Assembly: GCA_018895675.1 (NCBI GenBank)
Contig: JAHIOG010000430.1
Span: 1 to 9,014 of the forward strand
Source: a bacterium
Lineage (GTDB): Bacteria; Fidelibacterota; UBA2242
Length of the DNA stretch: 9,014 nucleotides
Reading direction: 5' to 3'
Part shown: positions 1 to 6,100 of the stretch, one piece after another
Layout: every line of letters starts with the position of its first letter
How positions within the stretch are numbered: position 1 is the first letter of the stretch
Notes under the pieces: model-generated
Database searches by the model: none
What the model was told of the DNA's origin: nothing
What the model saw: only the letters and a program-made list of their open reading frames with translations
Translations under genes and position numbers: made by a program

Positions 1-1977
1 ACCATTGTGAGTGAATGTAATCAATGAATCATAAGTGCCATCTGCTTGTAAATAACCAGAAACAAAAATGGATGCATCATTATTAAGACGCAAAATTGTG
101 CCGGGATCTATTATCAATGAATCAAAAACAGTATTACCAGTTACAATATAGTATTTGTCTGGAGTCAAGTGAAGCACGCCTTCATATACCCCAGAAAGTT
201 CTTCACCATTTTGCACAGCAATAATTAATTCTCCTGTAAATGAAGAAAAATTCTTCGCTCCAATTTCATATTCAAACACAATATCCCGATTATTCGCAAC
301 ATCCGGATCAATTTCAATTCTAAAAGGGTCAAGTTCACCTGTTAGTGTGGCATAAGCAGAAATATTTCCAATATAACTGGTACTGTCTATGATATTAGCA
401 ACCGATCGATCTTCAAATTCACTGAATCGTATTTTTGACCAAACACTATCAGCCTGACCGCCGGCATTTTTTACAGTTAAATAAATTTCAATAGTCTCAC
501 CTGCATCAGCAACGCCATCCCTGTCACAGCCTGGAAGTGTATCTACAATTGTAAATTCCACAAAGTGTAGATCCGGTTCCAGTTCATAGTCGAGACTATT
601 CCTGATATCCAGTATACCATTGTTTGCACTTTGAATCAGCCGGGCAAATAATTGCTCTGTTGATTGCGCAGGATTATAGCTTTTCATCAATGCCACTGCA
701 CCGGCAACAATGGGTGAAGCCATTGAAGTTCCATTTAATGAATTGTAATTACCATTTGGGAAGGTGCTATATATTCCTACTCCGGGAGCTTTTATTTCAT
801 AGTTATGTCCATAGGCATTGCCTGCCACTACAGGCCCGGAAGGATCAAAATTTGAAAAACCGGCTAATCCTCCTGATGATGTTGTTGCTTCTACACCAAT
901 GACAAATCCATAGCTGGCGGGATACATTGGAGCATAAATTGGAAATGGAGGAAAGGGTGGATCGACTTTGTACCCATTATTCCCAGCCGCAGCCACCATT
1001 ACCACATAAGCATAAGCATTTTCAAGAGCGATCTTCACCGTCTGGGATTCACCATAACTTCCTAAACTCATATTGATAACGGTTGCTCCGTTCTGTGCTG
1101 CATAATCAATCGCCGCAGCCAGATCACTGGAACTACCTCGTCCGGAACTCTGCAAAACCTTTACAGGCAGGATTCTGGTATTCCAGGCGATACCCGTTAC
1201 TCCGATACCATTATTGCTTTCTGCTGCTGCAATTCCTGCGACATGCGTGCCGTGGCTATTATCATCATTGGGATCATTATCATCATTCACAAAATCCCAA
1301 CCCCGGATGTCATCCACATATCCGTTAGCATCATCATCAATTCCTGTTACTCCATCGACTTCTGCCTGATTCCCCCAGATATTGTCATCCAGATCGGGAT
1401 GGTCCCAGTCCACTCCAGTATCAATTATTCCGATGATTTGAGTAGCGTCACCAGTAGTAGAATCCCAGGCAGCTGGTGCATTGACGGCATCGATGTACCA
1501 TTGATCGCCACTTTGATAAAGCGGATCATCAGGATAAGTTGCCATGGCAAAGACATGATAATCCGGTTCCGCATATTCCACAGCCGGATTAGACTGATAT
1601 TCCTTGATAACATCTTTCGGATCGATATCTGCCTTGTACTTCAGTTTATAGATTTTATCCAGATTGGGAACCTCATGCTCTTTTCCGGAAGGATCTCTGA
1701 AAGTTGGTTTGGATAATCTCGGCTGAGCGTTGGGGAATATCTGCTCCATTGATTCCACTTCATAGGTGCGATTCAGTTGATCTATCCCGGATACTCCGGT
1801 CGTTACTACACCTTTAGCCAAACCTTTGGACAGAGATACATTATCCTTGAATTTGACAATAATAATATTCGGTTCATAGGTCGGATTGTAAGGATCGAGA
1901 TTGAATGATTGGGGTGTTTGCGAATACAATCCACTACTTATTAAAATCACTCCCAAAATAAATCTGCTTATCTTCAT
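1..1977 (-). CDS. Secreted subtilisin-family (S8) serine peptidase, C-terminus cut by window edge
   Basis: The frame is open from ATG at 1977 to the left edge (659 codons, no stop). The start encodes a signal peptide (MKISRFILGVILISSGLYSQ), so the product is exported. An AAAGGA ribosome-binding site lies 8 nt before the ATG. Residues about 30-165 look like an inhibitor-type propeptide ending in NPAVEYAEPDY. The catalytic domain follows with the full S8 triad: Asp186 in IIDTGVD, His242 in SHGTHVAG and Ser418 in NGTSMASP. Asn333 in AAAGNNG is the oxyanion residue. The family hydrolyses peptide bonds, here outside the cytoplasm. After about residue 450 come beta-rich segments, first a CARDB-like stretch (GVADAGETIEIYLTVKNAGG) and then what looks like the start of a beta-helix or adhesin module (IIDPGTILRLNNDASIFVSG). 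Related FCB proteins end in a T9SS sorting domain, which would lie beyond the edge. The active site is intact, so activity is expected. The substrate is unknown. Confidence 0.95.
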   Translation of the reverse strand, partial: MKISRFILGVILISSGLYSQTPQSFNLDPYNPTYEPNIIIVKFKDNVSLSKGLAKGVVTTGVSGIDQLNRTYEVESMEQIFPNAQPRLSKPTFRDPSGKEHEVPNLDKIYKLKYKADIDPKDVIKEYQSNPAVEYAEPDYHVFAMATYPDDPLYQSGDQWYIDAVNAPAAWDSTTGDATQIIGIIDTGVDWDHPDLDDNIWGNQAEVDGVTGIDDDANGYVDDIRGWDFVNDDNDPNDDNSHGTHVAGIAAAESNNGIGVTGIAWNTRILPVKVLQSSGRGSSSDLAAAIDYAAQNGATVINMSLGSYGESQTVKIALENAYAYVVMVAAAGNNGYKVDPPFPPFPIYAPMYPASYGFVIGVEATTSSGGLAGFSNFDPSGPVVAGNAYGHNYEIKAPGVGIYSTFPNGNYNSLNGTSMASPIVAGAVALMKSYNPAQSTEQLFARLIQSANNGILDIRNSLDYELEPDLHFVEFTIVDTLPGCDRDGVADAGETIEIYLTVKNAGGQADSVWSKIRFSEFEDRSVANIIDSTSYIGNISAYATLTGELDPFRIEIDPDVANNRDIVFEYEIGAKNFSSFTGELIIAVQNGEELSGVYEGVLHLTPDKYYIVTGNTVFDSLIIDPGTILRLNNDASIFVSGYLQADGTYDSLITFTHNG

Positions 1978-1985
1978 AATCGCCG

Positions 1986-2007
1986 TCCTTTCCAATTTGG
2001 AATTATA
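1986..2007 (-). promoter_or_regulatory. Putative -10 box, palindrome and RBS upstream of the peptidase
   Basis: On the minus strand a perfect TATAAT lies at 2007-2002. It overlaps by one base a 13-nt palindrome (1990-2002, TTCCAA-T-TTGGAA), and the AAAGGA ribosome-binding site follows at 1991-1986. No good -35 box is present at 17 nt. The palindrome sits near the expected transcription start and could be an operator, but this is inference. AT-rich DNA makes chance matches likely. Confidence 0.3.
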
Positions 2008-2046
2008 CAATTCATTTGAATATACTGTATTTTTGTTTATTACACA

Positions 2047-2259
2047 TCACTTCAATAGAATACACTTCTTAACTGCTGAAAAACCATCTGCCCCGCCGTT
2101 GGCGGGATCGTTGACCTGGATTCTATATATATAAACACCTGAACTGTATTTGCTGGCAGCCCACTGAACCGAGTAATACCCAGCTGCCTGCCAGCCGGCT
2201 GTTGGTGATAGACCACTCATTACCGCTCTATCAATGAACAATGATAGTTCGGAATTCAT
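2047..2259 (-). pseudogene. Orphan T9SS type A sorting-domain tail (gene remnant)
   Basis: The last 45 or so residues of this 70-codon frame match the end of a type IX secretion sorting domain: GWQAAGYYSVQW, then SSGVYIYRIQ, then the closing SAVKKCILLK. In intact proteins this beta-sandwich directs a large passenger through the outer membrane and is then removed. Here the first half of the domain (NPFNP...TTI region) and any passenger are missing. The similarity starts near position 2211, just after the shifted stop codon of the neighbouring gene (2231-2233). The upstream residues MNSELSLFIDRA do not resemble the family, and the ATG at 2259 has no ribosome-binding site. The VNDPANGGAD insert is encoded by a GC-rich perfect hairpin (CCCGCC-AAC-GGCGGG). 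I read this as the stump of a lost secreted-protein gene. Expression is unlikely. Confidence 0.65.
2206..2233. repeat. Inverted repeat at the gene remnant junction
   Basis: TGATAGA (2206-2212) and TCTATCA (2227-2233) form a perfect 7-bp stem with a 14-nt loop. One arm contains the stop codon of the shifted tail. It lies at the junction between the helical-protein gene and the sorting-domain remnant. It may be a weak transcript-end hairpin or a rearrangement scar. No T-tract follows. Confidence 0.35.
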
Positions 2260-2377
2260 TGAGAATATTCACATCACCTGTGAAGCGTATCTCCGCTTTC
2301 TTGCGTACACGAAACATAATTTCGTTAAGAGCCTCAAGCGCCGTTCTGCGCTCATTTGTTGCTGTAGTACGCCATTC
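2231..2377 (-). pseudogene. Out-of-frame C-terminal tail of the helical protein
   Basis: Read one frame away from the gene above, this stretch encodes 48 residues. It begins EWRTTATNERRTALEALNEI, contains RFTGDVNILNEFRTI and ends IIVH before TGA at 2231-2233. The phrase RKKAEIRFTGDVNILNEF mirrors TAAKDAFYGNSEMLKEFHIG in the in-frame part, so the tail looks like the second half of an internal duplication. That supports it being the original C-terminus. There is no homopolymer or obvious slippery site, so a mutation or sequencing indel is more likely than programmed frameshifting. Confidence 0.6.
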
Positions 2378-2769
2378 TCCTGATCCGTATCAACGGAGGT
2401 AAGAGACGACATGCAATCGTCGATTTCCGTAATGTCGTCGTCTTTAATGCCGCTGTTCGTCAGGTCTTCTAAACGCCGGCTGACTTTTTCCTTGAAATAT
2501 GCCAGTTCCGTCAACATCCCTTTGACAGTAGTTACCGACTTGCCGCCTATATGAAACTCCTTAAGCATTTCACTGTTACCGTAAAATGCATCTTTGGCGG
2601 CGGTTTTGATCTTCCTGATACATGCCCGCGCCCGCTTAAGCTGTTCGTTCTGCTCAACCGTCTTCTGCCTTATGAAATTTCCGGCTTCCGCCAGCTCGTT
2701 CTTGTACTTCCGGACAACTCTTAGAAGCACATTGCCGTCTTGAACTTTTTCGTCAACATATTCGGCCAT
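2269..2769 (-). CDS. Hypothetical helical protein with a frameshifted C-terminus
   Basis: I do not recognise this 166-residue protein by name. It starts at ATG 2769 with a strong AGGAG ribosome-binding site 6 nt upstream, so it is or was a real gene. It is charged, probably all helical and soluble, with no signal peptide. Residues about 25-60 have coiled-coil character (NEQLKRARACIRKIKTAAK). After about residue 130 the sequence loses its character and ends in an odd basic tail (FVYARKRRYASQVM). Another frame supplies a much more natural continuation ending at 2231 (separate entry), so a net one-base indel near 2371-2385 probably broke the gene. An intact version would have about 178 residues. 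It resembles in style the small helical proteins of unknown function common in FCB genomes. No function can be assigned. Confidence 0.7.
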   Translation of the reverse strand: MAEYVDEKVQDGNVLLRVVRKYKNELAEAGNFIRQKTVEQNEQLKRARACIRKIKTAAKDAFYGNSEMLKEFHIGGKSVTTVKGMLTELAYFKEKVSRRLEDLTNSGIKDDDITEIDDCMSSLTSVDTDQENGVLQQQMSAERRLRLLTKLCFVYARKRRYASQVM

Positions 2770-3034
2770 TTTATTCTCCTTTTTTTGGGTTAAAAATTTA
2801 TATCACACCTTACCCCAAACAGGATTACTAACCGCCCCTTTTGATGAGTGAAGACTGAAGGTATCTGCACCCCTCAATTCTACCGGCATGAAGGATCCGG
2901 TAAAATACGTGTTTAATCATTAAAGCCAATTAAAAATGCCGAAAACATAACTAAATATAGACGGGGAATTCAATACACGGCAGTTGACATTTCATCCATC
3001 GGAATTAACGTTTATCCTTTCAATTCGTTTGTTT
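2770..3034. other. Intergenic DNA, no gene seen
   Basis: Apart from the ribosome-binding site of the minus-strand gene at 2776-2780, nothing convincing is visible. An AT-rich GATATAAAT stretch on the minus strand near 2800 could be part of its promoter, but I cannot place a matching -35 element. No RNA gene, terminator or ORF with coding character was found. Confidence 0.5.
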
Positions 3035-3415
3035 AACCACTTTCTGCGAGCAAACAACTAACCAAAACCTTTGTGCAACCATTCTCTACAAGCAAATGAC
3101 CGACCAAAACCTTTGTGCAACCAATCTCTGCAAACAAATGACTGACTAAAACCTTTGTGCAGCCAATCTCTGCAAGCAAATGACTGACCAAAACCTTTGT
3201 GCAACCATTTTCTGCAAGCAAATGACTGACCAAAACCTTTGCACAACCATTCTCAACAAGCAAACAAGTAACGAAAACTCTTGTACAACCAATATCTACA
3301 AGTAAATAAGCATTGAAAACGCTCTAACGATTGATTTTTGAGAACAAATGGCTGATAAAAATCTGTGTGCAGGTATTTTGTTTTATAATTGGACTGATTG
3401 AAAGTCTGTGCTGAG
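3035..3415. repeat. 42-bp minisatellite, about 9 units
   Basis: Full units start at 3061, 3103, 3145, 3187, 3229, 3271, 3313 and 3355. A 26-nt partial unit lies on the left (3035-3060) and a decayed partial one on the right (3397-3415). The consensus begins ACCAAAACCTTTGTGCAACC and ends AAGCAAATGACTG. Units 1-5 are close to identical, units 6-8 increasingly diverged, so the array decays toward its right end. The period is exactly 14 codons, which leaves long minus-strand frames open (repeated ENGCTKVLVSHLLA, or ACRKWLHKGFGQSF in another frame). Two frames being open at once argues that this is a repeat artefact and not protein. The strand is strongly G-poor. Role unknown. Confidence 0.85.
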
Positions 3416-3850
3416 GATAGAATCCGATGGAATCGATGTTTTCGGGATGTCAAAGAACTTGAAAATAAAATCTGTCTTGAAACGACTTCTGATATTTATC
3501 TTACACCGAATTTTACATGTTATTATCACATAGTCAAGAAAATTATTTGTCTCAGTATTCAAATAAAGATACAAGGACAGAGGCGGATTCGTATCGCATA
3601 CGGTTCTGGGTGCCGTCGCATACGATAACTTTCATCTTACCGAAACCCTTTCAAATCGGTCTGGCGGCGCTCTAATCGGTGGTTCTGGGAATTATCCTGG
3701 GATTCTATAATCGCAGTATTAAGACAACAATAATTGACACTCATGTCGCTGATCGTGATGGATTGGGTATCTATAACCCTGAAGACAATTGAAAAACCTG
3801 ATATTGGATTTTTATACAGACCGGATATAAATCTATTGTGTTTGTGATAG
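3416..3850. other. Gene-poor stretch before the restriction gene
   Basis: No frame here has a ribosome-binding site plus coding character. The region holds a small direct repeat (CGCATACG, near 3594 and 3617) and the damaged 48-nt copy listed separately. It also holds a 34-codon frame from ATG 3743 to TGA 3847, which I cannot tell from chance. It probably consists of remnants left by rearrangement next to the R-M cassette. Confidence 0.4.
3669..3716 (+). repeat. Degenerate left copy of a 48-nt direct repeat flanking the R-M genes
   Basis: It matches 5822-5869 with three mismatches, the 41-nt core (3676-3716) with only one. In the reading frame used by the right copy, this segment reads SVVLGIILGFYNR but has TAA where the right copy has TGG (Trp), and it lacks the upstream part of that ORF. 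It is therefore a broken partial copy of the small membrane-protein gene at 5715-5876. Confidence 0.8.
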
Positions 3851-3865
3851 ATGTTATTTAATATT

Positions 3866-3894
3866 TTGACAAGAATGATGTTAGGAGATAAAAC
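3866..3894 (+). promoter_or_regulatory. Candidate promoter of the R-M operon
   Basis: A perfect TTGACA (3866-3871) is followed after 17 nt by TAAAAC (3889-3894), which matches 4 of 6 bases of a -10 box. Transcription would begin near 3902, leaving a very short leader before the ATG at 3911 or 3923. If real, it excludes the more upstream ATG at 3851 as the start. Sigma-70 style boxes are not the usual form in Bacteroidota, so confidence is low. Confidence 0.25.
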
Positions 3895-3910
3895 AATTAA
3901 TAATTTAAGA

Positions 3911-4648
3911 ATGGAACTGAAAATGGGAAGCACTATAGAAAACATAGAACAACACGTTGATAAAGCAGTATCCCACTATTGGTTAACCCGTCAGGCCCAA
4001 AGGGAAAAGCAGAGAAAAAGAGGTATTAACGATGCGGGTTTGAGAAGTGCTGTAACAGGCGGAGCTCAAATGGACGGCTTCATCAAATTGTTTACCAAAT
4101 TGATTATTGAAGCAGGGATGGAAGAGAAATACATTTTTCAAAAAAGACACCTTGAATTGCCGGGATTCTTTCGACCCACAAAAGAATGGGATTTACTGGT
4201 TGTGAAAAATAATCATTTGATTGCCGCAATAGAAGCAAAATCCCAAGTAGGTCCGTCTTTTGGAAACAATTTTAATAACAGAACTGAAGAAGCAATGGGC
4301 AGTGCACTTGATCTTTGGACAGCTTTTAGAGAAGGGGCATTCAATGGTGGGGTTCAGCCTTTTCTTGGGTACTTCTTTATGCTTGAAGATTGTGATGCTT
4401 CAATTCGTCCGGTCAGGGTTAGAGAACCACATTTCAAAGTTTTTCCAGAATTTGTGGGAGCATCATACATGAAAAGGTATGAGCTGTTTTGTCGCAAGCT
4501 CGTACTCGAACGTCATTACACAGCCGCATCATTTATAACCTCTGATAGCGAGAAAGGTCTTAAAGGCAACTACAATGAACCAGCAAATGATCTGTCATTT
4601 TCAATCTTTCTCAAATCTCTTGTTTTTCACGTTGGCGCCTTCAAATGA
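3911..4648 (+). CDS. Type II restriction endonuclease, XhoI/PaeR7I family
   Basis: Predicted to cut double-stranded DNA at CTCGAG in the cytoplasm, as XhoI and PaeR7I do. The match is by family signature: RQAQREKQ, AVTGGAQMDGF, LPGFFRPTKEWDLLV, EAKSQVGPSFGNNFNNR, EAMGSALDLWTAFREGAF, VFPEFVGASYMKRYELFCRK (the last recognised as a whole block). The PD-(D/E)XK catalytic core is likely Asp94 with Glu108 and Lys110 (IEAKSQ). The ATG at 3911 gives 245 residues, the length I recall for XhoI and PaeR7I. An in-frame ATG at 3851 would add 20 residues unlike the family, and ATG 3923 is another possibility. AGGAG at 3883 is too far from 3911 to be a normal ribosome-binding site. The stop overlaps the methyltransferase start by ATGA. 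No controller protein is visible. The protein looks intact. Confidence 0.93.
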   Translation: MELKMGSTIENIEQHVDKAVSHYWLTRQAQREKQRKRGINDAGLRSAVTGGAQMDGFIKLFTKLIIEAGMEEKYIFQKRHLELPGFFRPTKEWDLLVVKNNHLIAAIEAKSQVGPSFGNNFNNRTEEAMGSALDLWTAFREGAFNGGVQPFLGYFFMLEDCDASIRPVRVREPHFKVFPEFVGASYMKRYELFCRKLVLERHYTAASFITSDSEKGLKGNYNEPANDLSFSIFLKSLVFHVGAFK

Positions 4649-5571
4649 AAAGTGAAATGAAAAAAACATATCAAAGGCTAATTAACGGAGATGCAAGAGA
4701 TTTATCCTTCTTGGACGATGAATCTATACATTTGGTCGTTACCTCACCTCCATACTGGAATCTAAAACGCTATAATGAGAATCCTGAGCAATTGGGACAC
4801 ATCAATGACTATGAATCTTTTTTAGGTGAGCTTGAAAAAGTATGGCGTGAGGTATTTCGTGTGCTTGTTCCTGGTGGGAGACTAGTATGCGTTGTTGGGG
4901 ATGTATGCGTTTCAAGACGGAGATTCGGACGCCACCTTGTTTTTCCATTGCACGCCGATATCTGTGTGCTATGTCGCAAAATTGGATTTGATAACCTTAA
5001 TCCGATAATTTGGCATAAGATTTCGAATGCAAGTTTTGAGGTTGAAAACGGTTCTAAGTTTTTGGGCAAACCCTATGAACCTAATGCTATCATAAAAAAC
5101 GATATGGAATTTATTTTAATGCAGAGAAAACCCGGCGGCTATCGAAAACCAACTGAGGAACAAAGGAAATTAAGTAAAATTGATAAAAAAGATTTCGGGA
5201 CCTGGTTTCAACAGATTTGGAACATCACTGGTGCTTCGACCCGAAATCACCCCGCCCCATTCCCCCTTGAGCTTGCATCTCGTTTGGTTAGAATGTTTTC
5301 CTTTTATGGCGATACGGTTTTGGACTCATTCTGCGGCACGGGCACAACAATGATCGCTGCTCTTAGATATGGTAGGAACAGCATCGGCATAGATATCGAT
5401 CCTGAATATTGTCGCATGGCTGCACAATACTTGAAAAGAGAGAGCAGCAATCTCTATATAAATACGGAATTGATATTCGAGAAAATGATTGCTGTTAATT
5501 CAGGTCATATGCAAGTTTGTGAAGACCAAGCCCTTTACGAAGTCAAATCAGCCAAAAAAACAACGAAATAA
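4645..5571 (+). CDS. Type II DNA methyltransferase, beta class (TSPPYW), partner of the endonuclease
   Basis: Transfers a methyl group from S-adenosylmethionine to an exocyclic amino group of a base, protecting host DNA from the adjacent nuclease. The order of motifs is that of the beta class. Catalytic motif IV TSPPYW comes at residues 33-38, then the middle region with the presumed target-recognition part (about 85-190), motif X near HPAPFPLELASRLV (202-215), and the cofactor motif I DSFCGTGTT (227-235) followed by IGIDIDPEYC. SPPY is most often seen in N4-cytosine enzymes, DPPY or NPPY in N6-adenine ones, so N4-cytosine is favoured but not certain. The length of 308 residues is usual. ATG at 4645 overlaps the nuclease stop (ATGA), implying translational coupling; ATG 4657 is an alternative start. 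Nuclease-first order is notable because protection is then made second. All key residues are present. Confidence 0.93.
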   Translation: MKSEMKKTYQRLINGDARDLSFLDDESIHLVVTSPPYWNLKRYNENPEQLGHINDYESFLGELEKVWREVFRVLVPGGRLVCVVGDVCVSRRRFGRHLVFPLHADICVLCRKIGFDNLNPIIWHKISNASFEVENGSKFLGKPYEPNAIIKNDMEFILMQRKPGGYRKPTEEQRKLSKIDKKDFGTWFQQIWNITGASTRNHPAPFPLELASRLVRMFSFYGDTVLDSFCGTGTTMIAALRYGRNSIGIDIDPEYCRMAAQYLKRESSNLYINTELIFEKMIAVNSGHMQVCEDQALYEVKSAKKTTK

Positions 5572-5714
5572 GCCAATAAGGGCATGGAGGTGGATTGAAA
5601 AAACTATCGCTTTCCTCAACCACTCATACCCAACGTTATATATCTAAAAGTCATTATAAAAATTAGATCAAATGATCCGGTATGAAGTAGAGCGCCAGTG
5701 ATACCAAAGCAACC

Positions 5715-5876
5715 ATGAACCTGCAATTCGGTCCTTTTCTGGTTATTATGCATCGACTGCTGGATAATGCCATTACGCGGAAAAGGAACTGGGATAACAT
5801 AGATAAAAGTCTGCCGTCCCTGCTCTGGTCGGTGGTTCTGGGAATTATCCTGGGATTTTATAATCGCAGGAAGTGA
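5715..5876 (+). CDS. Small hypothetical membrane protein (53 aa)
   Basis: The frame starts with MNLQFGPFLVIMHRLLDNAI, continues with a charged middle (TRKRNWDNIDK) and ends with one likely membrane helix, LLWSVVLGIILGFYN, followed by RRK and TGA. The positive residues after the helix would place that end in the cytoplasm. No good ribosome-binding site is seen before ATG 5715. The frame is open back to TAG at 5688-5690, so the true start may differ. A broken partial copy of its 3' end lies on the far side of the R-M genes (3669-3716). I do not recognise the family. It could be the C-terminal remnant of a longer protein. The two related copies suggest that the sequence was once coding. Confidence 0.4.
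   Translation: MNLQFGPFLVIMHRLLDNAITRKRNWDNIDKSLPSLLWSVVLGIILGFYNRRK
5822..5869 (+). repeat. Right copy of the 48-nt direct repeat flanking the R-M genes
   Basis: It pairs with 3669-3716 (three mismatches) and lies in the same orientation. It encodes the membrane helix at the end of the small ORF. The two copies bracket the restriction and methyltransferase genes together with about 200 nt on the left and 250 nt on the right. Confidence 0.8.
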
Positions 5877-6100
5877 CGATATTATTCAGTGGAATATTAA
5901 AGGGAAATGAAGAATTAGATAAATAAGTTGGTACATTTTTAACAGAAAGTCGAAACTATTGTTATGTCAATTTTGTAAAGTCGGATAAAGTCTCTAAAAT
6001 TTCGATAATGTATCTCAGCTTCTGATTGCCGAGGGAATCAACCATAAGATTGCATTCCGAGACTTGACTTAAGACTGCCATATCAAAGAACATGAACCGA
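5877..6100. other. Intergenic DNA with a possible minus-strand gene remnant
   Basis: A minus-strand frame ends with TGA at 5962. Its last 45 or so residues (FMFFDMAVLSQVSECNLMVD, then LGNQKLRYIIEILETLSDF) look protein-like and helical. Its first part is read through the 94-bp repeat and its nominal start is a TTG at 6201 with no clear ribosome-binding site. It may be the 3' end of a gene whose 5' end was replaced by the repeat array. I do not recognise the family, and chance is possible. The first 85 nt (5877-5961) are AT-rich and show nothing. Confidence 0.25.

Noticed and set aside
1243..1716. Plus-strand 157-codon ORF inside the peptidase gene
   Set aside because: It is the exact antisense of the S8 catalytic domain, codon on codon. 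Its Ile- and His-rich sequence is the complement of Asp- and Asn-rich coding.
3033..3263. Minus-strand repeat protein with a 14-residue repeat
   Set aside because: Two different frames are open because the DNA repeat is 42 bp, there is no ribosome-binding site, and the frame fades with the repeat.
3035..3415. CRISPR array
   Set aside because: The units abut with no variable spacers, divergence is spread through the whole unit, and no cas genes are present.
3398..3628. Plus-strand 76-codon ORF after the minisatellite
   Set aside because: It begins inside the decayed repeat, has no ribosome-binding site, and its residues look random.
2770..3850. tRNA or other RNA gene in the long gene-free stretch
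   Set aside because: I saw no cloverleaf, no T-loop GGTTCGAATCC-like word and no recognisable riboswitch core.
3851..3910. Upstream ATG as the start of the endonuclease
   Set aside because: It adds 20 residues unlike the family and would lie upstream of the TTGACA candidate promoter. The start at 3911 matches the family length.
3637..3945. Minus-strand 102-codon ORF over the R-M promoter region
   Set aside because: It overlaps the start of the endonuclease gene and has low-complexity hydrophobic composition, no clear ribosome-binding site and no family resemblance.
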